A stretch of DNA of 64,000 nt from Endotrypanum monterogeii (GCA_000333855.2 CM007329.1:1-64000); one strand, 5' to 3'; positions 20,101 through 31,460 are shown, counted from the stretch's first letter. Translations and numbers: made by a program. Notes: a model not told the origin generated them from the letters alone.

Positions 20101-21070
20101 ACTGAAACAGATCGAGTCTACCAAGCGCCAATATGAGCGGTACCTCTATGAAGCGGGTTTCCTGGACAACGCATCTATTTCGAAGATGTCACCGAGCAGG
20201 TTCATCTTCCCACCCTTCATTACTTTAGACGATCGCGTATTTGAGGCGGGGGGGAAGCACTTCAACGAAAACTCCACGAGTACACGTTGTATATTGGCGT
20301 GTCTGGTCGCCGGACTCTACCCTAACATTGCACACATGCAGATGCCGCGTGGACATCGGGGCAGCGGCGGCGGGAGCTACGGAGGACGGCAAGTAGTGAA
20401 GTTTTCTACTTTTGATGGCTTGGAGTGTCTAGTGCATCCCTCGAGCGTGGCAGGCAGGGAAACGTCATTCTCTTCACCGCTTGTTGTGTACGTGGATAAG
20501 GTGAAGACCTCAGCCACGTTTCTGCGAGAGGTGTCGTTGGTGGCACCATTGCATGTTATATTGTTTGGTAGCGGTAATCTAGAGTATCTTGCCAAGTACG
20601 AAGAGCTCTGCGTGGACGAGATGATCGCATTTAAGTGTCGGGAGGATGATGCGACGTTGCTGACGCATCTAAAGTCGCAACTGCACTCAGCTTTGACGCA
20701 GAAGATAAATCATCCGTCAAAGACGTGGGAGTCAGTCAGTAGTGTCGTGGTCCGGGCTATCGTGAAGCTTTTAAAAGAGGACGGTGGGCGGGCAAGTGGT
20801 TTCAAAATTATCGATCGTCGGCAGCCGCGTGCACAGTTGACTGATTTACTTTTTTCGGAGGTGGTGGAGGCCCTCAAGCCCGCTGTTCCTGACGCACAGC
20901 CCTTCAAGACAAACAAGTCGTGCTTCGTTTGTGGTGAAAGTGGCCACGTATCGCGATACTGTCCGCGTAACACGACGCATGCCAAGGGTGGCCCCCCAGC
21001 TCGCTGTTTTATTTGCGGACAGTGGCATTTTCCACAGGACTGCACACTGGTGAAAAAGCTGAGGAAGTGA
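17111..21070 (+). CDS. DEAH-type RNA helicase with RWD-like and zinc-knuckle domains (DHX29/DHX57-like)
   Basis: 1319 residues. An R/G-rich N-terminus (R-G-G-R-G-R-G-Q) is followed by a UBA-like region (about 85-125), an RWD-like domain (about 193-232, G-Y-Y-P-M-K-T-P) and then the helicase core. Motif I is G-E-T-G-S-G-K-T at about 432-439, motif II D-E-I-H at 534-537, motif III S-A-T near 565 and motif VI Q-R-Q-G-R-A-G-R at 804-811. A charged acidic insert (about 620-660) interrupts the core between the two RecA lobes. The helicase-associated and OB-like regions follow. The C-terminus has one perfect CCHC zinc knuckle (1271-1284) and a second, shorter C-x2-C-x3-H-x4-C from 1299. RWD plus DEAH core suggests the DHX29/DHX57 group, linked in other eukaryotes to translation or RNA structure remodelling. 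The role here is inference. The frame is open from 16934 through the AT repeat; the ATG at 17111 is the sensible start. Confidence 0.93.
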   Translation: MGPNRQRKPPNVGRGGRGRGQSRAAAPAATSNKATPSMITNAGRDLIIDVLHHAATGGSVPVPEKHFDTNTGSRITFQRNSPLTPTDILQRLYEGLGFPRDLVTQYLTDLAKAAGVPVFADVTELLDESGSFQSFLVDSSFELFNYMTWFSRQESEEKMNLQECHAMLNSELEMVEGLFSDSFLGSNEFGENDAKYYQLYFGFCTADERQMLVVIRLPGYYPMKTPSIYVQPLRRDASVSMPSLAVAPSATKHFSAVERRTIMDAGVQAINSFGDDGCLMALISAIHGAVSSMEGERITTSGMPIGCNAPTKELSAAQEKRKEFIGALTGNRVAKRKCAEDLADDEEGDRFFQVSMPEKVELATVDVVNVEQELEPRNFLTSDAAHDAMLRSSWEKLKTEGSVRKSREALPAFKMREKLRAAVEKHNVVVIGGETGSGKTTQIPQFLYEFMCEEGRGSAANIICTQPRRLAATSVALRVAEERDEAVGGTVGYSIRLENCVSKNTQITYCTTGIVLRRLQTDKYLSRVSHVVVDEIHERGVDTDFLLILLRDLVRRRHDLKVVLMSATMDSDLFARYFDGAPLISITGRTFPVRVMHLEEIIPAVNYTLEDGSPYEKISSRRESRVRNTRKNAIDLDLENVDEDAEHEKEQQKLAQVVRASPKTLDTLTRMNFDVINYELIEKIVEYIEVVLRDPGAVLVFLPGMAEIQRCLEQLTLNPRLAKSCLFYNLHSSLGSSEQQGVFRRPPAGKRKVILGTNIMETSITIDDAVYVVDTGKAKENRYNARKSLSELVTVNISKANCRQRQGRAGRVQEGFCFRLFTEAQFEAFENHQLCEMHRVPLESLILQIYALHLGDEVEYLQKALSPPEERAIQSSVKVLKTLGALTAEKRLTSLGQHLANLPLDVRVGKMIIHGALLQCIDPVLTMAACLATRTPFLASVDIRNEVLNMRRAFAGETLSDQLSAWFAYNKWSSVLQQKGNAAALKVCQDCYLSFVTLKQIESTKRQYERYLYEAGFLDNASISKMSPSRFIFPPFITLDDRVFEAGGKHFNENSTSTRCILACLVAGLYPNIAHMQMPRGHRGSGGGSYGGRQVVKFSTFDGLECLVHPSSVAGRETSFSSPLVVYVDKVKTSATFLREVSLVAPLHVILFGSGNLEYLAKYEELCVDEMIAFKCREDDATLLTHLKSQLHSALTQKINHPSKTWESVSSVVVRAIVKLLKEDGGRASGFKIIDRRQPRAQLTDLLFSEVVEALKPAVPDAQPFKTNKSCFVCGESGHVSRYCPRNTTHAKGGPPARCFICGQWHFPQDCTLVKKLRK

Positions 21071-21504
21071 TACGTGTATAGTTTCGCATGCATGCACCCT
21101 GTACTTCCCAGCTGCCAAGGCGTTTTTTTTGTTTTTTTTTTTGGGGGGGGCACCACTACCCACCGTTTCCTGATTCACAGTTTTTCTTCTGCTTCGTAAG
21201 GACCGACGGGAGGGGGGTCCCGCCGCTGAAGCTGGCACTGCTAACACTACGATTTCCTTTGAAAATTAAGCGCGATTGAAGTTACTTACTGAACACCTCC
21301 TCTTACCCACCCTGCGGGGAAGGTGGGGGCCATTGGCAGGCCAATTATAAATGATTTTTTTTTTGGGAGAAAGCAATCAAGTTTAGGGCTGGGCAGATGG
21401 AGAAGCTTGGCGAAGACACGCGCATTTTGCATCGGGCGACGCTTAGGGTTTTCGAGGAGGGTCTTCTTGTGCTCACAGGGTACACATGTGTCCACACATA
21501 CAGG

Positions 21505-21506
<2 letters not shown>

Positions 21507-21538
<32 letters not shown>
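21507..21538 (+). repeat. (GT)16 microsatellite
   Basis: Sixteen uninterrupted GT units. Its exact complement, (CA)16, follows 325 bases downstream on the same strand. Confidence 0.95.
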
Positions 21539-21540
<2 letters not shown>

Positions 21541-21862
21541 ATACCCCTTAAGTGTTCGACTTGAGAAAACGCTGCGTCTCTAGCGCATTTTTCTTTGACT
21601 TCTACAGAGCAGTGGTAGCGCCTTTTCCTTAAGATTCACTATGTCGTGCGTTTCGGAAAGCCATGGCCCAAAGCTGTGCGGGAGCCGGCAAAGTTTACTT
21701 TATTGGGTGTTGCCGACACACTCATGCAAAGACGCTAAGAACGGAGGCGAACATATTCAAAAGTCTGTCAAATGTTTTCCCCCGCGTTTGTTCTCCTCAT
21801 AATTGTCTCTATGATCAACTTTCGCATTCCTCTTCTCTCTACTGTGCACTGGTCCCATGTCA

Positions 21863-21863
<1 letters not shown>

Positions 21864-21895
<32 letters not shown>
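21864..21895 (+). repeat. (CA)16 microsatellite
   Basis: Sixteen uninterrupted CA units, complementary in full to the GT tract at 21507-21538. Confidence 0.95.
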
Positions 21896-21897
<2 letters not shown>

Positions 21898-22098
21898 ACG
21901 TTGCGTCTCCTCCGTTCCCTGCACGCTGTTCTCGTCGTTTCCGATATCCCCCTTTTGCAATTACGCGGATGAATTAAATTTCTTATAGACTGCACGTATT
22001 CACTTTTTCGACCTTTCCAATCTGGTGTGTACTTGTTCACAGGTGAGGATCACTTTTTCCGGTCTACCTCATTCATTCTTTTTTTTCTTTTGCCCCTT

Positions 22099-22231
<133 letters not shown>

Positions 22232-22458
22232 NNNNNNNNNNNNNNNNNNNNNNNNNNNNNNNNNNNNNNNNNNNNNNNNNNNNNNNNNNNNNNNNNNNNN
22301 NNNNNNNNNNNNNNNNNNNNNNNNNNNNNNNNNNNNNNNNNNNNNNNNNNNNNNNNNNNNNNNNNNNNNNNNNNNNNNNNNNNNNNNNNNNNNNNNNNNN
22401 NNNNNNNNNNNNNNNNNNNNNNNNNNNNNNNNNNNNNNNNNNNNNNNNNNNNNNNNNN
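22232..22458. other. Assembly gap (227 N)
   Basis: 227 consecutive N directly after the (TC)n arm of the compound microsatellite. The size may be an estimate. ORFs reported across it are meaningless. Confidence 0.99.
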
Positions 22459-22490
22459 TACGTGGTTGGTACGTTACGTTTCGTTACTAC

Positions 22491-22530
22491 GTAGGTAGGA
22501 GTACTACTTTCCGTTTCCGTTCCTACCTAC
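22491..22530 (+). repeat. Perfect 10-base inverted repeat beside the gap
   Basis: GTAGGTAGGA (22491-22500) and its reverse complement TCCTACCTAC (22521-22530) with a 20-base loop. The surrounding sequence is itself simple (TAC/GTA and TTCCG-like), so this could be a hairpin or an assembly artefact at the gap edge. Confidence 0.6.
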
Positions 22531-22555
22531 TCTACTCTTTTCTTTTTCTTTCCTT

Positions 22556-22588
<33 letters not shown>

Positions 22589-23219
22589 GAAGTTTCTCGC
22601 GGTATTGAGTGCCGCCTGTGCGTGTGCGCGTGTTTGGAGATCCGCTTCATTCACTTCTCTCTTTCTCTCCCACTCATTTCTTCCACTTAACAGTTTCTTA
22701 TTTTTTTTTCCGTGTTCGGTTATCCCTAAAGGGACATGTGATACCTCTGCGCTTCACAGGAACATCTACACTCCATTCTTTCACTTTTTTTTTCCAGGCG
22801 CGCGTGTACTTGGGTGCGTTTTTATCTTAGTCCGTATTTTTTCTCCATTTTTTGTTTCCGTCTTCCACATCTTTTTTTTTTTTTTTGCGCTTCTATTTTG
22901 AACGCATACGGTTTTCCTTATTGCTTCTTGCTCCTCCGTCCCCTCCAGCACCCCTCGCGTTGCGTGATCATCTCTCACGTTAGGCGGCTTGCATTAGAAG
23001 CCCCTCTGTTCAGATTTGCTTACCCTGTTTTGAATCCAGCTTCCTTCTTCACCCGACATCTTGATCCATTTCACTTAATTTTCCTACTGCAGATTATACA
23101 TTATATATATACATATATAGTATTTTGTTCATTTCTGCTCACCTTTTGCCCCTCCTTTCTTTAATCGAGATTACACGCACGGTGTATTCCACAGAAGCCC
23201 CGATTTGTGTAACGGAAAT

Positions 23220-23975
23220 ATGTGCTCACAGTCTGCCGCGCAGTCTCTCAACGAGGACACGTTGAAGCAGAGCCGAAATGTGTATGTTGCTAGCCTTCCA
23301 CTGAGCTTTGACGACCAACAGCTGCAGGACCTCTTCTCCACGTACGGACGTATTGTTTCCGCACGCATCATGCGTGCCAAAAAATCACACGCCTCGAAGG
23401 GTTACGGGTTCGTTATGTTTCGTGAGGTAAGTAGCGCTGAAAAGGCAATTGAGGGACTGCACGGCCGCGTTGTGGGTGGGTCCAGAATTCAGGTGCGACG
23501 CGCAAATGCGGATGCATCCATGACGTTCAGTAAGGTGTCGCTCAACTCTGTGGGCCAGCGAAGCACGACCTCTACGCAGAGCAACAGCTCCGCATCCGTT
23601 TTGCAGTGCGCGCTCCCTTCTTCTGGTTTGCAGCATGTTCTGTACTCTACCACTATTCCTCAGGCTACAAACAATCTGTACCCAACACAATCGTCAACGG
23701 CTTCTTATGCCATCGTTTCGCCAAGTAGTTACCAAAGTCAGAATATGACACCCGTGACAATCAATCACAGCTACGGAGCCATCATGAACTCGAATGTGAT
23801 CCAGGCGCAGAGCAGTGGCATGGGTACCGCTTATTACCAGAACGTACAGCCACATCAGGTGTCTACGCAAATTATGCAGCAACAGCAGCAACAGCAGCAA
23901 CAGCAGCAACCTCTCTATATGGTACTTTTACCCAACGGACAGTCTATTGTCCAGCCATACCAGTTTTCCTTGTAA
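23220..23975 (+). CDS. Single-RRM RNA-binding protein with poly-Q tail (kinetoplastid RBP family)
   Basis: 251 residues. One RRM at about 20-96: RNP2 V-Y-V-A-S-L (21-26) and RNP1 K-G-Y-G-F-V-M-F (60-67), ending I-Q-V-R-R-A-N. The rest is low-complexity, rich in S, T, Q and N, with L-Y-S-T-T-I-P and an 11-glutamine run near the C-terminus, followed by L-Y-M-V-L-L-P-N-G. Such Q/N-rich tails often drive condensation or partner binding. Members of this family bind 3'UTRs and act as developmental regulators in trypanosomes. The RRM is closer in wording to the gene at 35463 than to UBP1/UBP2 as I remember them. The start is the first ATG after CGAG at about 23168, with no upstream ATG in between. 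The next 11.5 kb contain no gene, which suggests a very long 3'UTR. Confidence 0.93.
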   Translation: MCSQSAAQSLNEDTLKQSRNVYVASLPLSFDDQQLQDLFSTYGRIVSARIMRAKKSHASKGYGFVMFREVSSAEKAIEGLHGRVVGGSRIQVRRANADASMTFSKVSLNSVGQRSTTSTQSNSSASVLQCALPSSGLQHVLYSTTIPQATNNLYPTQSSTASYAIVSPSSYQSQNMTPVTINHSYGAIMNSNVIQAQSSGMGTAYYQNVQPHQVSTQIMQQQQQQQQQQQPLYMVLLPNGQSIVQPYQFSL

Positions 23976-24740
23976 GGCATCCGCAGATTTTTGTCAAACG
24001 CACATACACAACAAAGATCACTCAACACTGAGTGTTGCTCGGAAGAGAAGAAGAATATGATGTGTCTACATAAATCGGCGCGTGTCCTCAAATAAGGGTT
24101 CGAACTCGTTCCAGGAGGCGGCGATGGGAGGGCCCCGATTAGGTTCACTGTGCCCCAGTTTCAACGGAGTTGTTGTCAGACTCGTGTTGTTCGTGAGTAC
24201 TTTACGAAGACGCAGTCTCTTCCTCTCTCTCCCTCGTAATCGTGGTCCAGGACCCCTTTCGTCGTGAAGTGGGCATCTCGGGCCTACCCGTATGTGTGCG
24301 TGCGTGTCCCCCTTTCTCCCATAGAGAGAAGGGAGGGGAGGGGGTGCTCAGTGTTTGTACACTTAGCACAGGACGTCGCAGCCCCCTTAAGCTGACAAAA
24401 AAAAAAGGGAGCTGGTAATGCTTGGTGCATGCGGCAAAAAAAAAAAAGACAGAAAAAAGAAGGAGTCTTCCAGCGCAAATAACTTCATCTGGTGCTTTTT
24501 CTCCTGATGCGCGTGACTCTCTCTTTCTGGCAAAGTGTATATCATCACCACTATGTGTGTAAACGCTTCGAAACATGTAATGATTGCACTACTCCATGTA
24601 CTGAGGGACGCGAGCGGGTTTTTCTTTTCCGGTGCCCAACGGCTTTTACTTTTGGTTTGTGTGTTTGTTTGGGCGCGTTTTTTTTTTCTTGCCGTCATAT
24701 ATATATATATATTGTTTTGAGCACTGGTAACATACGGCAC

Positions 24741-24742
24741 GC

Positions 24743-24781
<39 letters not shown>
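24741..24781 (+). repeat. Compound (CA)n(TA)n microsatellite
   Basis: About ten CA units followed by about ten TA units without interruption. Confidence 0.9.
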
Positions 24782-24782
<1 letters not shown>

Positions 24783-25123
24783 AACCTCATCAGCAGTCCT
24801 AGCCGCCGTGGTCACGAGTAGTCATAATTTATGGTGGATTGTGTGAAAGCAGTGGGGGGACGATGAATATCGATGCTCCTTTCTTTTCCCCTTCCCCTCG
24901 TTCTGGTCTGGAAAACAACATTCCCCCATCAGAAAAAAAAAGTGCTTTTAAAGCCCCGATTCCTTTCTTCTGGGCGATCTACTAAGTTTTCCTGGGGGGA
25001 GCAGAAGAATTTGAGCTTAGCTTTCTCCTGCGTTCGACCTCCTTTCCTTTATATTTTGGGAGTCCCTTGTGTGCTTAAAGAGGCGTGTGTTCACATGGGT
25101 CTTTCTCTATGTGTGTGCATGTA

Positions 25124-25224
25124 TGTGTGTGTGTGTGTGTGTGTGTGCTGATGTTAGTATTTCTTTAGTTTGAAAAAAGGAGAAAACGTGCACACACACA
25201 CGCGCACACACACACACACACACA
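25124..25224 (+). repeat. (TG)12 and (CA)n facing each other, potential hairpin
   Basis: (TG)12 at 25124-25147, a 43-base spacer, then CA units at 25191-25224 with one CGCG interruption near 25200. In RNA the two arms are complementary over at least 20 base pairs. Confidence 0.85.
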
Positions 25225-25979
25225 TATTCACACGCATAGTAGTAATAGTAGGAAAGGAAAGAAAATAATGGGATCATTTCTTTGACGACGTCTAACATCT
25301 TTCATCCCATACTGATTTGATTTCCGATTTTCGGAGATACACGGTCACTGGTGCACTCGGTATGGGAGGAGGTCAGGAAATGATCGGAGCTGGTGTCTCC
25401 CTCAAAGGAGTTGGATGAACCTCACATACGCATGTATAGGTATATCTTCTCTGTGGACGTGGGTGTATCTGTGCCATTAGTATGTCTTCACTCAGCAAAA
25501 GGAGTCGCATGCAGGATAACACACCGACAACGAAAAGAAAAAAAACGATAACATCATGTAGAGAAAGAAAAAAGAAGTTTTCACATACAAAAAGAGTGCA
25601 CCGGTCTTCGCCCCCATTGTTGTAGCTGTCGGTGCTCTGTTAGTTATTATTATTAGTTGCGGACCTTAAAGACTTTTCCCTTGAGACCTTTATATTTCTC
25701 TCCTGTCCTTTCCTTTCGTGCCTGTATTTTTTTCCCCATACATTTTCGTTTTTTTCCACCCCTTTCCCTGGTTTCATGACGGGAGTGCTCTTGAAGCTTC
25801 GCCCATTGCCCTTGTAGGAGTGAGGCCTCGATTTCTCGCCTGGTGTTTTTTACCCCTCCTCTCTTTGCTCTTGCGGGACTCCGTATTTTTTTTTTGGCTT
25901 TAATCCTTCCTCCTCCATCACAGTCTTTCTTCACCTGCCCCTGGATGACGAGAAGGGTGTGTCTTTGTCTGTGTGTGTT

Positions 25980-25980
<1 letters not shown>

Positions 25981-26017
<37 letters not shown>

Positions 26018-26018
26018 G
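25981..26018 (+). repeat. (TA)n(TG)n microsatellite
   Basis: About 12 TA units followed directly by about seven TG units. Confidence 0.85.
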
Positions 26019-26039
26019 GCTTATTACCTCCTATGTATG

Positions 26040-26470
26040 AAGGCATACGTTGGCCCTGTATTCCCCACTGTCTGTTGAAGGCCACATTCTGCTATATGCG
26101 GGGGAAGGGGAGGGGAGGGGGGTTGGTCGAAGCAGAGTGAAGTGCCAAGGTCCCATGGGCGTGAGAGCGATGCACCACTGCTGGTGCCAGAACTTGGGCC
26201 CTGATTGCCGTGGCGTCGGAGTAACGGGCGATAATGGGCATTCCTTTTGTTCTCAATGATGCCCAAGGTCCCAAGTTGGCTGAACTGCTTCTTGATCGCC
26301 CCTCTTCAGTTTTTATGGGAAGGTCTGACCTGCCTCGGGGCTCGTAGCACGTTTCGTGGTGCATTACAGATGTGGTTGTCTGGCCACCTTCGAAGTTGCA
26401 GTGGGCAGAATTTGGGGTCAGAGACTGCTCCTCAGGTGACCACTGAGCCGTTTCCCCCCATATTTGCTTT
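26040..26470. other. Mixed-composition island in the long gap
   Basis: About 430 bases without microsatellites and with balanced base use, open in overlapping frames on both strands (26092-26481 minus, 26247-26579 plus), inside a T/C-rich desert. No protein motif recognised. It could be a conserved UTR element, a decayed retroposon of SIDER-like size, or ordinary spacer. Confidence 0.3.
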
Positions 26471-29400
26471 TTACTCATCATTACGCGGTTGTGTGGGTTC
26501 GTCTATGCTGGCGTGTGTGTGTGTGTGTGTGTGTGTGGAGGTTTCTGCCCGTTCCATAGATGTCTTACAGCCCGCATGAGTATTGCCAGCGAGAAAGTTT
26601 CCCTCCTTTTTCCACCATATTTTCTGCTGAAGTTCTCGATAGCGTTGATACTTTCTCTTGTCTTCGATAACGCGCGTGCATGTGTAGACGTGGCCCTGTG
26701 TCTTCCTTCAATAGTTTTCACATCTGTGAGACTCGTATTGATATTTGTTCGTTTTTTTTTTCGTACTGTTCTCGGGTACCGCCTCCTCTCGACAGCGTAT
26801 AAGAGAATTTTTGTGCTTCTTCATTAGAAAGTCGAAGGTGGAAAGAAAAAACGCAAGAGAAGCAGAGCTCAAAAAAATTTTGTAATCAGATGAAGTACTC
26901 CACCTCCTCTTGTCTCTCTCTGCGTGTGCATGTGTCTCCGAGCATGTACGTACTTAGCTTACTTGTGCTTGCCGTTTTTTTTCTGATTTTCTCTGTAACA
27001 CAATTTTTCCTGTTTGATTTCTTCATTTGCTATTTTCAAAGCACAGCGGGTCTTGCTGTGGTTCCGAACACCCGATAGCCGTCTTTTTTTTTTTCCACCC
27101 ACTGAGATTTCGATATATTTCGTACACAGGGATACACGAGGCATGAAGAGGAGGCCAAATGGAAACCAACTACGGACGAAGGTGGTTGGAATGCCGTGTG
27201 CGCTCAGGCGCGAGGGGGCAGACCTGTATCAGCTTTATTCTAGCCCCTTCTTGTCTTACCCCTCGGGTCATGGTTGACCATACATCTTGTGTGCATCAGC
27301 TGAGGGTCAACAACTTCTTCCAGTGGGAAATGTCACCCCATCTCTGCATCTTCAATAAAAAGGATGTGAATGCCTCTCGATGGAAATCATTTGCAATATT
27401 CTCTGTGTGAGTGCAGTCGCTCGTTTTCGTAGCCATACCCCTTCCTCCCCCCCCCGCCTCTTCGACACATCGCTTCCCTCTCTCCCCAAATGTTTTATCG
27501 GCTTCCCTTTTTCCTGGTATGTTGACACTAGTTTGTTATGTAGAAGAGAACACGTACGCGAAGGGCGGATACAAAATGATTTTAGGGTATATATTTTACT
27601 GATCCCTGCTGCATTTGACTACTGTGAGACAATCCTTTTTGAAACATTCCACAGAAGACATACGCGATGTGGCCAATCATTTTCCCCTCCGGGTATATAC
27701 TTTTCCCACTCTGTTGCTGAATGTGTGTGTGCGTGTCTTCTGGTATTCAGTCTCTAACCTTCCTTCCTGTCACACACTTTTACCTTTTCCCTCATATTTT
27801 TTTTAAATTGTTGTTGTAATCGTTGTAACCGTTTTTTTTTTTTAACTTACCTTGATTTTTTTTGTTTCTCTTGATCTTTACATTTTTTGGCTCTCTTTTT
27901 TTGTCATCGCTTTTTTTGATTTCCATCTTTTTGCTGTTGTTGCTGTTGTGACACGCTCTATTTATCATAGGCCCTCCTTTTTTTTCTCTTCACCAGTTAC
28001 TTGTGTTTTACTTCCCCTTTTATTTTTTGGGACTCTTTTTTGTTTTTCCCTTGACTCCCCTCGTGCGCGTATCGCTCGCATCTTCTTCTTACATGGCCTC
28101 GTACCTGAAGCGCTCTTGAGCTCGTGTTTCTACCCTCCTCCCTTTTTCTTGTCGCCCAAAACTCAATGCCTCCTTTTTTTTTGTTCACCAGCTATTCCAC
28201 CTTCTTTTGTCCTGTATTTTATGTGGCAGGCAGGTGCATTGTTTCATCTCTGTTTTTTTTTTTGTTTTTGCTTGCCTTTATCAATTAATGACCATCATCG
28301 GATTTTTGGCGATGGACACAAACACTTCTTTCCCCTCTTCGTGCGGTTTTGCCCTTCCCTCTCCCTTCCCCCTTTCCTCTCGCTCAACCGAGAGATGAGA
28401 ATCTCCGCATTAGCTCAGCTCTGGGCTGTGTTTTTTGAATATCCTGTTTTTGCGTGTGCCTCAGCTGCTCTCCCCCCCCAAAAAACATCGGATATGTTCG
28501 CTGTCAAAGGTGTGTGAAGGGATGGGGATGGGGAGGGGATGCTCACAGAGATGCAACAAAAACGGGGTCGTCTTATGGAGACAGATCGCATATGTCCAGT
28601 GTGAAATAGAAAATAGGTCTTGCAGCGCCAAGAGTAGGAAGAGGAGCAGGACACCACGACAACACACACGCCACGCTCGCGGTCACAAACCTCTACCTAT
28701 GGCTTCTCGCTTGTATGCGTGTATGTCAGCTGGCCGCGCTCTTTCATGCAACACCTGTGTGCACCCATCTCTCTCCTCTCCCCGCCGGGGTGGGGTGTAG
28801 GGATTGCCTTAACGCGTGTGAATACGTTATAATTCGTATCATTATTATTTAAAAAAAAAAATTCCTCTCACCCCTTTCCCAACCTCTCGCCAATCTCGTG
28901 GACATGTCTGTCGCGTGTTGTTTCGGCAGCTGAACCCCGTGCAGGTTGCTTACAGCTTCATCTCACGCGTACTTGACTGCTTCCGCGCTCAAATTGCTAA
29001 TAGAAAGGGGGGATGATGGAATGAATGCGGTGGGTTCACCTCAAAAAACCCCCATAACGAACATCACCGTTTTTTTTATCCCCTAAGGTCGTCGACTGTG
29101 TTCACTTTTTTTTTTTCGGGGAATTTTTTTCGAGGTAATCCGTTCTACTGTGTGCACAAGCGGTGATGACAAACTTCAACTTCTGATGCTCGCTGCTTCC
29201 CCCCCTCCCCTGTGTGCTGAAGCGTGTTGGTATGGTCTTAATAGCTCTTCGACCCGTATGCTCCTCCTCCCTCCTCAAGTTTGCACATTAACAGCGACGT
29301 GCGCTTTTAAAAAGTCTTTGGCTTTCATTCGCGCACGCAATTGATTCCTCGCTTGCGCCTTTCCCCAGGGTCTCACCTTCCCTTATTCTCATCCTCAGTG

Positions 29401-31425
29401 AAGAATGGGACCCACGCGCTCACACCTACTTTCAGTGCATTTTTTCTGTCTTGCCAGATTTCTGCAAGCTTTGTTTTTTGTTCTGCATTTTTGGTTGATT
29501 CCTGTGCTTACGTGTACGCGTGTATTGTTGTATGGAAGGGGGGGTAGCGACAAAGGTTTTTTTGGGGGAGGTCGCTGTGATAAGACTTCAAAAAAAATTC
29601 TTTCAAATCTTTTTTTTCTCCCCTTGTTGCGTTGAGTATTTTACTTTACCCTGTTTTCCCCCCTCCTTTTCTCTTACTACTACTCGAATTTCTTCATATT
29701 TTATGTACTGTGCTCACCTCTTGTGCGAATACATTCTCTTGTTTTTTCTTCCAGTATCTCTCTCGAACGCCTCCTCAAGCCTTCCTGCAACTGTTGCGGC
29801 ATCGTTGTTTTATCTCAAGTAGGGTCCTGTACTCTTTTCATAAAGAAATTTTAAAAAAGGGAAATTGTGGTGGCCACTGGAGGCTTCAGCGAAAGGAGAG
29901 GGAGGCCTTTTTTTTTCTTTCTGCTTGTTGTTTGTAGTCGCCTACTTGTATTTGCATTGAACTCGGTATGTTCACTGTTCCTCTCTTGGTCATCATCTTT
30001 TCTTCCTCTCCTTACATCTGAATAAGGGAGGGGTGTGGTGAGGGGGGCCATGGGAGACATCCGGCAACACAGTTACCGGAGGTGGGTGCATATTAGATAT
30101 TCTTACAACTGCAACGATGACATCGCATCTCTGTATGCGCGTATGTATACTGTCCTCTTCTAACGGAAGGGGGAAGGGAATGGTATCTTTGATGATTTCG
30201 CATAGAGGTTGATGGTTCCTGATCCATTCCCTATGTTTCTTTGAGATCTGGGCCATCCTCCCTTGCTCCCTCTTCTTTTTGTTCTTAATGTTTTTTGTTT
30301 ACTCGGGTGTGATATTCGCAGCCGTTCATCGACGGAGAGGGGGAAGCCTTCCCTTTCTCCCTTTTTTTCTCCTCTTCCTATTCCTATTCCCTCCCCCCCC
30401 CACACACACACACGCGCACACAGGCCTGCAATCAACAGCAACAAGAATTTGTATTACACATGCCGGCATTTCTCGTGTACGGCAGCTCTGAACCCCCCCC
30501 CCCCAACTGGGTTTCGCCTAGGTCATCGGCATCAATTTTATTCGTACGTCCCATCACTCTTTTTGCTCATCTCTTTTTTTTTCATTTTGTGTTGATGATT
30601 TTGGCGTTTTTTAACTTTCTCGTCGTTTTTTTCTGTCTATTTTTGAGTCAGAGAGCACATCGGATTATCTCGCGTGTTCACTTGATGTCTCGGGGATAGA
30701 AAACCCACACTACGTATTGAGGGTTATTGTTGTGCTTTTCTTTGGATACTCTTTCTCCCTGCAAACGTGTATGAAAGTATCTGTCACTGGTGAGTGTGTG
30801 CGCAGGCATTAGCTCCCGTCTCTCTCGCTGTTATCTCCATGCGACGCTCAGTGCTCGGTGTTTTTTTTTTGTTTTCAAAGCAGATTTTTTCGTTTTTTTT
30901 TTGACGTCCTTCGTTTTTAAGACTGTGCTCCCTCTCTCCCTTTCACGTTCCCTATTGCACCAGTCGAGGCCGCTTACGCCACTTCGTCGTTTATTATTAT
31001 TATTAAGCCCTCACCGTTTGAGTGTGTCATTCCTTTTGTTTTTTCTTTATCGGTTGCTGTATGTTCCTCTCTTCCTCTTGTTCTTACTGCGACCCCCTCA
31101 CACTTTGTGTTTTTCTCTTTCGGAACATATTTCCCCCTTTGATTGCGGGTCTTGGCTTTGAGTCGTTTCTCCATTCGTGTACATGTTCACCTGTATGTGT
31201 GCTTTGACATGAGGCGTCAGTGGGGGGGGGGGGAGAGGCCGGGCCAATATGTGCACGCATACGTGTATATACGTGTTCTCTAATGAAGCGTCCCAAACAT
31301 CGACTGCACCCCACGAACGGAGCAAAATAAATTTATAACGGCGAAAGGAGTAGTTTTTTCTGATATTATTCCTCCTCACCACAGGATCTGTGTGGTGATC
31401 TTGACTCGGCAAAACATATGTCTAG

Positions 31426-31460
<35 letters not shown>
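31426..31460 (+). repeat. (TA)n(TG)n microsatellite
   Basis: About nine TA units run directly into about eight TG units. Confidence 0.85.

Noticed and set aside
24088..24115. GGTTCGAACTC, resembling a tRNA T-arm
   Set aside because: No matching acceptor, D or anticodon arms around it.
26092..26481. 129-codon minus-strand frame in the mixed-composition island
   Set aside because: Antisense to the array, no motif, and the other strand is open too; kept only as an island.
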